NCBI GenBank assembly: GCA_903903365.1
Contig: CAIUYS010000138.1
Span: forward strand, 1-11,608
From: an uncultured Methylococcaceae bacterium
GTDB taxonomy: Bacteria > Pseudomonadota > Gammaproteobacteria > Methylococcales > Methylomonadaceae
Reading direction: 5' to 3'
Length of the DNA: 11,608 nt
In this document: piece by piece, positions 6,004 to 11,608 of the stretch
How positions within the stretch are numbered: position 1 is the first letter of the stretch
How the letters are laid out: every line of letters begins with the position of its first letter
The notes under the pieces: generated by a model
What the model saw: only the letters and a program-made list of their open reading frames with translations
Databases searched by the model: none
Told to the model about the DNA's origin: nothing
Position numbers and translations under genes: made by a program

Positions 6004-6984
6004 TTAAGCTCTGTGCAAAGGAAAATTAAGCACCTCATTAATGGTTGCACTGCTTGACAACAACATCAGTAACCGGTCAAGACCAATGGCCATACCCGAA
6101 CATTCGGGCAACCCGGCTTCCAGTGCCGAAACAAGATGTTGATCCTTGACCGTAACGGGGCGTTTGTTTTGCTGCCTGACAGCAATTTCCTCATCAAATC
6201 GCCTGCCCTGCTCTTTCGCATCAGTCAATTCATAATAACCATTGCCTAGCTCAATGCCGTTTATAAAAACTTCGACACGATCAGTAACGTGTGAATTATC
6301 TTTATTAAGGCGGGCTAACGATGACTGACAAGCGGGATAACCATATACCATACATAGCGCACTTTCACCCAAGTACGGCTGAACCTTATGACTAAATATA
6401 AAATCCAGCCATAAACCGTGATCAGATCCGCAAAGACTGACCGCCTCAGGCACATCATTAGCCTGTGCGTAAGCACAATAATCCTGAAGAGAAAACGCTA
6501 AAGGGTTTAAGCCTGTATAGCGTTGAAACAGGGCTTGATAACTCACCCGTTGCGTTGGCTTTAAAGCACGGTGACCGCTAAACAAAACCGCCATTAATTC
6601 GGCGATTTCATCCATTAATTGCGGCAATGTAAAACCAACCCGATACCACTCCAAGAGGGTAAATTCAGGATTATGAAAACGTCCTGATTCACCATTACGA
6701 AAAGCTTTACCTATTTGATAAATACACCCGCTACCCGCAGCAAGCAGTCTTTTCATGGCAAACTCGGGTGATGTTTGCATAAATAAAGTGCGCTGTAGTG
6801 GCGGCGCACAATAATCGGTGGTAAAAAAATCCAACTCCGGATCGGTTCCGCAGCTATTACCCAGCAGAGGTGTTTCTACTTCAAGCACGGCTCTGGTTAA
6901 AAAAAACTGCCTGATGTCTGCAAAGACTTGCGCTCTTAAACGCAATAATTCTATAGAGCAGGTCGGCTGCCACTCAGTTGGCAC
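6004..6984 (-). CDS. epmA: Elongation factor P--(R)-beta-lysine ligase EpmA
   Basis: EpmA (GenX, PoxA, YjeA) is a lysyl-tRNA synthetase paralogue without an anticodon-binding domain. It activates (R)-beta-lysine with ATP and attaches it to K34 of EF-P. The 326-residue protein is class II synthetase catalytic core only, matching the 325 residues in E. coli. Motif 1 is VETPLL (36-41), with TSPEFAMKRLL at 71-81. Motif 2 spans FRNGESGRFHNPEFTLLEWY (95-114). GIELGNGYYELTDAKEQ follows at 243-259, and motif 3 GLDRLLML at 301-308. The start is GTG at 6984. Its G is also the last base of the efp TAG stop (TAGTG), and no ribosome site is apparent, so translation is probably coupled to efp. Its substrate protein is thus encoded just upstream, and EpmB is encoded divergently nearby. 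Confidence 0.97.
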   Translation of the reverse strand: MPTEWQPTCSIELLRLRAQVFADIRQFFLTRAVLEVETPLLGNSCGTDPELDFFTTDYCAPPLQRTLFMQTSPEFAMKRLLAAGSGCIYQIGKAFRNGESGRFHNPEFTLLEWYRVGFTLPQLMDEIAELMAVLFSGHRALKPTQRVSYQALFQRYTGLNPLAFSLQDYCAYAQANDVPEAVSLCGSDHGLWLDFIFSHKVQPYLGESALCMVYGYPACQSSLARLNKDNSHVTDRVEVFINGIELGNGYYELTDAKEQGRRFDEEIAVRQQNKRPVTVKDQHLVSALEAGLPECSGMAIGLDRLLMLLSSSATINEVLNFPLHRA

Positions 6985-7553
6985 TATTCTTTTACGCGCG
7001 AGATATATTCACCGGTACGGGTATCGACCTTAATTATTTCGCCAGGCTGTACAAATAATGGCACCCTAACCACCGCACCCGTCTCCAAAGTAGCCGGTTT
7101 ACCACCACCACCCGAAGTATCGCCACGCAAACCCGGATCGGTTTCAACAATAGCCAGCTCAACAAAATTAGGCGGTGATACCGCTAAAGGTGCGTCATTC
7201 CATAAAGTGACAGTACAGGAATCCTGATCTTTAAGCCACTTACTGGTGTCACCAATGACTTTTTCTTCACACTGATACTGCTCAAAAGTATCGGGCACCA
7301 TAAAATGTCTAAATTCGCCGTCGTTATAGAGATATTGCATGGCAACATCAACGACATCGGCGCCTTCAAGAGAATCGCCTGATTTAAACGTTCTTTCAAT
7401 CACACGACCTGTTTTAAGATTTCTGATTTTTACCCGATTAAAGGCTTGACCCTTACCCGGCTTTACAAATTCATTTTCTATAATTGCACAGGGGTCATTA
7501 TCCAACATGACTTTTAAACCGGCTTTAAATTCATTGGTACTATAACTAGCCAT
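6984..7553 (-). CDS. efp: Translation elongation factor P
   Basis: EF-P binds between the P and E sites of the ribosome and relieves stalling at polyproline stretches. The 189-residue protein has the usual three beta-barrel domains. The modification loop FVKPGKGQ puts K34 at the position beta-lysylated in E. coli. The C-terminal part GGKPATLETGAVVRVPLFVQ is highly conserved. I chose the ATG at 7553: the protein then starts MASYSTNEFKAGLK as in homologues, and GAGGA (7558-7562) sits 4 bases upstream. The frame stays open back to 7691, but that part is unlike EF-P and overlaps the epmB start. epmA overlaps the stop by one base. A -10 box shared with epmB lies at 7591-7598. Confidence 0.98.
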   Translation of the reverse strand: MASYSTNEFKAGLKVMLDNDPCAIIENEFVKPGKGQAFNRVKIRNLKTGRVIERTFKSGDSLEGADVVDVAMQYLYNDGEFRHFMVPDTFEQYQCEEKVIGDTSKWLKDQDSCTVTLWNDAPLAVSPPNFVELAIVETDPGLRGDTSGGGGKPATLETGAVVRVPLFVQPGEIIKVDTRTGEYISRVKE

Positions 7554-7590
7554 TTTATCCTCAAGATGACAAACAATGTAAAACAGAACC

Positions 7591-7598
7591 ATTATAAT
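7591..7598. promoter_or_regulatory. Overlapping divergent -10 boxes for efp and epmB
   Basis: The self-complementary ATTATAAT gives an exact TATAAT on both strands: 7593-7598 toward epmB and 7596-7591 toward efp. For efp a weak TTTCTA (7619-7614) lies 17 bases upstream. For epmB no good -35 is seen at 16-18 bases. Leaders would be about 30 bases each. Polymerases could not occupy both at once. Confidence 0.5.
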
Positions 7599-7637
7599 AG
7601 AGCCAACAATCGATAGAAACTTTAAATAACTACTTTC

Positions 7638-8648
7638 ATGCCTGAACACCTTAGCGAGACCCTGCACTTTACCAAAAACTGGCAACAACAATTAGCCGAA
7701 GCCTTCAATAATATTGAAGACTTATGCCATTATTTACACTTGTCGCTTAATGATTTACCTGTTTCAGTGGCGGCAGCCAAAAGCTTCCCATTACGCGTTC
7801 CCTTAAGCTTTGCTGCCAGCATGCAAAAAGGTAATCCCGATGATCCTTTATTGCGGCAAGTCTTGCCGGTTAAAGATGAACTATTGGCCTACCCCGGCTT
7901 TAGTAACGACCCGGTTGGTGATCTTCCCTCTGCCACCCAAACCGGTGTATTACACAAATATCATGGCCGGGTTTTATTGATCAACACCGGCAGTTGCGCC
8001 ATTAACTGCCGCTATTGTTTCCGCCGCAATTTCCCTTATTCCGATCTTCAACTGGGTAAACAAGATGAGATTGCAGGCATCCGTTATATTCAGGAAAACC
8101 CGGATATTACGGAAGTTATTTTAAGTGGTGGTGATCCATTATTGCTGAGCGATGCCCGGTTGGCAAAACTCTTTGTGCAGTTAAGCGCCATCAAGCATTT
8201 AAAACGCATCAGAATACACTCGCGGCTACCCATCGTTCTACCTGCCAGAATAACCGATGATCTGATTAATACCTTAACCCAATGCGGCAAACAAGTCGTG
8301 ATCGTGGTTCACTGTAACCACGCCAACGAAATAAATCCCCGCGTCATTACAGCCTTTAATCGACTCCGCAACAAAGGTATTACCTTGTTTAATCAGTCGG
8401 TATTATTAAAAGGCGTTAATGACAACGTAGCGGTGCTATGCGAATTGAGTGAACAACTTTTCAGTCACGGCATTATCCCTTATTACCTGCATTTATTGGA
8501 CAAAGCCACAGGGACAGGACATTTTGAAGTGTCTGAAGCAGTAGCAACTGACCTTATCAAGCAGGTACAAGCTACCCTGCCCGGCTACCTTGTACCCAAA
8601 CTGGTTAAAGAACTGCCGGGAGCGCTATCCAAACAAGCCATCCTGTAA
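7638..8648 (+). CDS. epmB: EF-P lysine 2,3-aminomutase EpmB
   Basis: EpmB (YjeK) is a radical SAM, PLP-dependent enzyme that converts (S)-alpha-lysine to (R)-beta-lysine for EpmA. The 336-residue protein carries the [4Fe-4S]-binding CxxxCxxC motif at C120, C124 and C127 (CAINCRYCFRR). The SAM-binding SGGDPL is at 163-168. Conserved RIHSRLPIVLPARIT and PYYLHLLDKATGTGHF follow. The C terminus GYLVPKLVKELPGALSKQAIL suggests K332 as the PLP lysine, by alignment with GGEPSKTPL of E. coli EpmB; this is inference. The protein ends 4 residues after K332, a few residues earlier than in E. coli. The start fits homologues although no Shine-Dalgarno is evident. It is transcribed away from efp-epmA, completing the EF-P beta-lysylation set. 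Confidence 0.96.
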   Translation: MPEHLSETLHFTKNWQQQLAEAFNNIEDLCHYLHLSLNDLPVSVAAAKSFPLRVPLSFAASMQKGNPDDPLLRQVLPVKDELLAYPGFSNDPVGDLPSATQTGVLHKYHGRVLLINTGSCAINCRYCFRRNFPYSDLQLGKQDEIAGIRYIQENPDITEVILSGGDPLLLSDARLAKLFVQLSAIKHLKRIRIHSRLPIVLPARITDDLINTLTQCGKQVVIVVHCNHANEINPRVITAFNRLRNKGITLFNQSVLLKGVNDNVAVLCELSEQLFSHGIIPYYLHLLDKATGTGHFEVSEAVATDLIKQVQATLPGYLVPKLVKELPGALSKQAIL

Positions 8649-8663
8649 ATACGAGGAGCTATT

Positions 8664-8697
8664 AGGTTCAAGTGGAAATTATTTTGACCTTGAACCT
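8664..8697. terminator. Hairpin between convergent epmB and rppH
   Basis: AGGTTCAAG (8664-8672) and CTTGAACCT (8689-8697) form a perfect 9-bp stem with a 16-base loop. It spans the rppH stop codon and lies just beyond the epmB stop. Neither strand has a good T-tract behind it, so it could be a weak bidirectional terminator or a 3'-end stabiliser. Confidence 0.3.
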
Positions 8698-9230
8698 TTC
8701 GCCTTACTGTTTTTAATCTCTTTTGCCAGATAACTGGTCGCATTAACCGGCACAGAATCTATCGCCAGAATAGCGCCTAATTCAGTCATGGCTTTTTGGT
8801 AAACCTTACGCTTAAAATAGACAACGTCATTAAGCGGCTCCCAATAATCAACCCATCGCCAGCTATCGAACTCCGGCTTTGCGCACTGATCAAAACGCAC
8901 CGTTGAATCGTGCGTCAACAACCGCAACATATACCAAATTTGCTTTTGCCCTATGCATAAAGGCATGGAGCTCTTGCGAATATAGCGCTCCGGCAGCTGA
9001 TACCTTAACCAGTACCGGGTCCGCCCAAGCACCTGAACATGCTGCTGTTGCAATCCTGTTTCTTCCCACAATTCTCGATACATCGCTGCTTCAGGGTCTT
9101 CGTCGTCATTTATTCCGCCTTGCGGGAACTGCCATGCGTTCACGCCCATTCGCTTTGCCCAAAACACGCGACCCTCGTCATTGCAAAGGATGATCCCGAC
9201 ATTGGGCCGGTATCCTTTAGAGTCTATCAT
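8679..9230 (-). CDS. rppH: RNA pyrophosphohydrolase RppH (Nudix)
   Basis: RppH (NudH, YgdP) removes pyrophosphate from the 5' end of triphosphorylated mRNAs and so starts RNase E-dependent decay. The 183-residue protein begins MIDSKGYRPNVGIILCN, a family hallmark. It has the complete Nudix box from G38 to L60 (GGINDDEDPEAAMYRELWEETGL region), with R52, E53, E56 and E57 as expected for metal binding. WQFPQGG precedes the box. Downstream WRWVDYWEPLNDVVYFKRKVY is also typical. The C-terminal tail (about 160-183) is basic and less conserved. AAGG lies 7 bases before the ATG. The gene converges with epmB and is divergent from a HAD phosphatase, a neighbourhood that recalls Pseudomonas rppH. Confidence 0.96.
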   Translation of the reverse strand: MIDSKGYRPNVGIILCNDEGRVFWAKRMGVNAWQFPQGGINDDEDPEAAMYRELWEETGLQQQHVQVLGRTRYWLRYQLPERYIRKSSMPLCIGQKQIWYMLRLLTHDSTVRFDQCAKPEFDSWRWVDYWEPLNDVVYFKRKVYQKAMTELGAILAIDSVPVNATSYLAKEIKNSKAKGSRSK

Positions 9231-9285
9231 GTTAAAACCTTGTATCTTTTATCTGTCCTGTATCTTAATCTTGCTAACTGCTAAA

Positions 9286-9315
9286 ATTACACGAAAAGGC
9301 CAGGTTGTTTATAAT
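9286..9315 (+). promoter_or_regulatory. Promoter for the HAD phosphatase gene
   Basis: ATTACA (9286-9291) is followed after 18 bases by an exact TATAAT (9310-9315). Initiation near 9322 gives a leader of about 68 bases before the GTG start. The leader holds CCCT, AGGG, CCCT blocks that could form small alternative hairpins. Confidence 0.5.
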
Positions 9316-9389
9316 AGCTCCATTGTTCCATAAAAAAACCCTAGATGCCAGAGGGCATAACCCTTTTAATTACTTGAGACAGGTTTAAC

Positions 9390-10076
9390 GTGAGTTTAGC
9401 GATATTTGATTTAGATAATACCCTGATAGCCGACGACAGCGATTACCTCTGGGGGCAGTTTCTTGTCGACCTGGGTGTTGTTGATAAAGAGCTCTATGAA
9501 AGCGCCAATATCAGGTTCTATGATGAATACAAACAAGGCACCCTGGATATTGTTGAGTTCCTGCGTTTTTCCCTGCACCCCCTGGCCAATAACGACCCTG
9601 AACAACTGTATCAGTGGCGGGCGCAATTTGTGCAAGACATCATCACACCGATATTATTAAAACCCGCACAGGAACTGATCGCCAAACATAGGGATCGGGG
9701 CGATACCTTGCTGGTTATTACCGCAACCAACCGTTTTGTGACCGAGCCAATCGTTGAACTGTATGGCATTGAAAATTTACTGGCCACCACGCCAGAATTT
9801 GTAGCCGGACGATATACCGGTGGCTTCAACGGCATCCCGTGTTTTCAGGAAGGTAAAGTAAAGTTACTGGAAGAATGGTTAAAAAACTCAACTGAAACCA
9901 TGCAGGGCAGCTGGTTTTATAGCGATTCACATAATGACCTGCCCTTACTCAAATTAGTTGACAACCCGGTGGCCGTTGACCCGGATGAAAAACTGACCGC
10001 TTATGCCAACGCCGCCGCTTGGCCGATTATCAGCTTAAGACAGGGCAAATGCCCGCATGAGCATTTTCATAAGTAA
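9390..10076 (+). CDS. HAD-IB family phosphatase, candidate histidinol-phosphatase
   Basis: This is a phosphoserine-phosphatase-like HAD hydrolase of subfamily IB, 228 residues. Motif I is FDLDNTL, with nucleophile D7 and acid D9. Motif II is T111 in VITATNRFVT, and the motif III lysine is probably K156. Motif IV is SDSHNDLP with D179 and D183. A helical cap lies between motifs I and II (about 15-95). From memory, P. aeruginosa PA0335, encoded next to rppH and reported as histidinol-phosphate phosphatase, shares the same blocks (DSD near the start, TATNRFVT, FYSDSxNDLPLL, WPIISLR). That role is therefore a reasonable inference but not proven. The GTG start at 9390 follows an AGG-containing ribosome site and gives an N terminus like homologues. 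The tail CPHEHFHK is rich in Cys and His and goes beyond the PA0335 end. Confidence 0.9.
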   Translation: MSLAIFDLDNTLIADDSDYLWGQFLVDLGVVDKELYESANIRFYDEYKQGTLDIVEFLRFSLHPLANNDPEQLYQWRAQFVQDIITPILLKPAQELIAKHRDRGDTLLVITATNRFVTEPIVELYGIENLLATTPEFVAGRYTGGFNGIPCFQEGKVKLLEEWLKNSTETMQGSWFYSDSHNDLPLLKLVDNPVAVDPDEKLTAYANAAAWPIISLRQGKCPHEHFHK

Positions 10077-10078
10077 TC

Positions 10079-10168
10079 GTGTACCCGGCATTTTGCAAAA
10101 CCTTAAAAGCGGTTAAAGACAAAGTACAACCGATTGGCAGTTTATTTGCCCGCAAGAATAAGCGCTAA
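10079..10168 (+). other. Possible 29-codon ORF, unclear status
   Basis: A GTG-started frame begins 3 bases after the HAD stop and runs to a TAA at 10166-10168, abutting the terminator stem. It would encode a basic peptide ending PIGSLFARKNKR. There is no ribosome site. The frame is closed upstream at 10070-10072, so it is either chance, a small coupled ORF, or the tail of a once longer reading frame shifted relative to the HAD gene. I do not recognise it. Confidence 0.15.
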
Positions 10169-10197
10169 AAAGAGGGCTGACAAATGCAGCCCTCTTT
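10169..10197 (+). terminator. Intrinsic terminator after the HAD gene
   Basis: A perfect 11-bp GC-rich stem (AAAGAGGGCTG, 10169-10179, with its complement at 10187-10197) has a 7-base loop and runs into CTTTATT. This is the strongest terminator-like structure in the window. It separates the HAD gene from the acyl-CoA synthetase gene. Confidence 0.85.
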
Positions 10198-10253
10198 ATT
10201 GCTTGATTAGTATTTATTTTACATTCAGCTATTTTTCTTACACCGGAGCAACC

Positions 10254-11608
10254 ATGGGCCCTCATTATTTAAACCGTTTTTTCACCCCTAAATCAGTTGC
10301 CATTGTTGGCGCCTCAGAGCGCGAAAACAGTGTCGGTTATCGGCTCTTGCTTAATATGCAAGAAGCCGGTTTTATGGGTGGTCTTTATCCGGTCAACAAC
10401 AAACGCGACCAATTACTGGGGTTAAAAGTCTATCCTGACTTGAATGCTGTTCCTGAAGATTTGGATTTGGTGGTTATTGCCACCCCGGCACCCAGTGTTC
10501 CCGGTATTATTCGGCAATGTGGTGAAAAGGGCGTTACCTCTGTCATTATTATTACGGCCGGCTTTGGTGAACTGGGCTCGGAAGGAAAACGGCTTCAGCA
10601 AGAAGTGTTGGATATTGCTCACCGTTATAATATCCGCATTATTGGCCCAAACTGTCTGGGCGTTATTCGCCCCAGTGGATACCTTAATGCAACTTTTGGT
10701 GACGGTACGGTTAAAGACGGCAGCTTGGCGTTATTATCCCAATCAGGTGCCGTTTGTACCGCCATTTTAGACTGGGCCAAAGTACAGGACATCGGCTTTT
10801 CAACGGTGGTATCCATGGGCGGTGCAGCCGACATAGATTTTGGTGAGGTGCTGGATTACCTGGCAACGGACAGCAAAACCACAGGCATATTAATGTATGT
10901 AGAAGGCATACGCGATGCGCGGCGCTTTTTAAGCGGACTTAAAGCGGCCGCTCGTTTGAAACCGGTTATCCTGATTAAATCAGGTCGTCATGAGGCGGGG
11001 GTTAAAGCCGCCATGTCACATACGGGTGCCATGGTCGGTGGCGATGATGTCTTTGATGCCGCCATTGCAAGAGCGGGCGTTGTTAGAGTCTATAGCATCA
11101 CCGAATTATTTTCTGCAGCCCGTGTTTTGGCAAACAATTATGTGGTCAAAAAAGACCGCCTGGCTATTATTACCAATGCTGGCGGCCCTGGTGTCATGAG
11201 CACCGATCGTGCCGAAGATGTCGGCATCATTATGGCTGAACTGAGTCCGGCCAGCATTGAAGGATTAAATGAGGCTTTACCCGTACACTGGTCTCATGCC
11301 AATCCTATTGATATTCTGGGCGACGCCACCTCTGAACGCTACCAAAAAGCCTTGGATATTTGTCTTAAAGATAAAAACGTAGACGGTGTATTGGTTATCT
11401 TAACGCCTCAGGCAATGACCAATCCAACCCAGGTTGCGCTAAGCATCATTGAGGGCGCCAAAACCAGTAAAAAACCGGTGCTAGCCTCTTGGACAGGCGG
11501 TGAAAGGGTTCAGGAAGGTCGCGATCTTTTTGCCAATAGCAGGGTAGCCCACTTTAGCACCCCTGAAGTGGCTGTCGATGCCTTTTCATTTTTAGCCAAG
11601 TATGCCCA
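10254..11608 (+). CDS. ADP-forming acetyl/acyl-CoA synthetase or Pat-like protein, 5' part
   Basis: The gene runs off the window; 451 codons are present without a stop. The ATG at 10254 has GGAG (10245-10248) 5 bases upstream. The N terminus is a Rossmann CoA-binding domain (about 9-105) with SVAIVGASERENSVGY. Two succinyl-CoA-ligase-like domains follow, with LLSQSGAVCTAILDW (161-174), SHTGAMVGGDDVFDAA (255-270) and ITNAGGPGVMSTDRAED around 305-322. H256 in SHTG corresponds to the phosphohistidine of NDP-forming acyl-CoA synthetases. E. coli Pat (YfiQ), as I recall it, has asparagine in this region. The retained His suggests real ADP-forming ligase activity (acyl-CoA + ADP + Pi to acid + ATP, or the reverse). 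The missing 3' part should contain an ATP-grasp domain and perhaps a GNAT acetyltransferase domain, which would decide between the names. Confidence 0.88.
   Translation, partial: MGPHYLNRFFTPKSVAIVGASERENSVGYRLLLNMQEAGFMGGLYPVNNKRDQLLGLKVYPDLNAVPEDLDLVVIATPAPSVPGIIRQCGEKGVTSVIIITAGFGELGSEGKRLQQEVLDIAHRYNIRIIGPNCLGVIRPSGYLNATFGDGTVKDGSLALLSQSGAVCTAILDWAKVQDIGFSTVVSMGGAADIDFGEVLDYLATDSKTTGILMYVEGIRDARRFLSGLKAAARLKPVILIKSGRHEAGVKAAMSHTGAMVGGDDVFDAAIARAGVVRVYSITELFSAARVLANNYVVKKDRLAIITNAGGPGVMSTDRAEDVGIIMAELSPASIEGLNEALPVHWSHANPIDILGDATSERYQKALDICLKDKNVDGVLVILTPQAMTNPTQVALSIIEGAKTSKKPVLASWTGGERVQEGRDLFANSRVAHFSTPEVAVDAFSFLAKYA

Noticed and set aside
7554..7691. N-terminal extension of EF-P by 46 residues
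   Set aside because: EF-P homology begins at MASYSTNEF with a GAGGA site directly upstream; the extension overlaps the epmB start and promoter region.
9345..9377. Ten-codon leader peptide before the HAD gene
   Set aside because: There is no ribosome site and no histidine or other regulatory codon run, so attenuation control is not supported.
10444..10770. 108-codon ORF inside the acyl-CoA synthetase gene
   Set aside because: It is an alternate frame of a clearly coding region with full-length homology in the main frame.

Overview
The window reads as a chromosomal segment of a gammaproteobacterium. The proteins align over their full length with Escherichia coli and Pseudomonas families recalled from memory. 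Moderate GC, several exact TATAAT boxes and the style of LpxA and BamA would fit a methanotroph of the order Methylococcales, but that placement is inference. Almost everything is conserved housekeeping DNA. I see no phage, insertion sequence, CRISPR array, tRNA or rRNA.

Minus strand, 164-7553, read right to left: efp and epmA (elongation factor P and its lysine ligase) come first. They are followed by the envelope block bamA, skp, fabZ, lpxA and rnhB, and then by an mqsR-mqsA toxin-antitoxin pair. The envelope block corresponds to the E. coli order bamA-skp-lpxD-fabZ-lpxA-lpxB-rnhB, but lpxD and lpxB are absent and leave no room for remnants. A TTCGTG-rich inverted repeat (944-990) separates rnhB from mqsRA, which is the only accessory-looking module.

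Right half: epmB (lysine 2,3-aminomutase for EF-P) is divergent from efp across an 84-base region. That region has a self-complementary ATTATAAT that can act as a -10 box in both directions. EF-P, EpmA and EpmB together form a complete EF-P beta-lysylation set. epmB converges with rppH (mRNA pyrophosphohydrolase). rppH is divergent from a HAD-IB phosphatase that resembles the Pseudomonas rppH-linked histidinol-phosphate phosphatase. A strong intrinsic terminator follows. The window then ends inside a large gene for an ADP-forming acyl-CoA synthetase or Pat-like protein that keeps the catalytic histidine.

The points most worth a second look are: the mqsR promoter, whose predicted start site coincides with the mqsR ATG and whose spacer carries an MqsA-type palindrome; the missing lpxD and lpxB; a methionine at the acyl-length ruler position of LpxA; the repeat next to mqsRA; and alternative hairpins ahead of rnhB. 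I found no convincing new multigene system.
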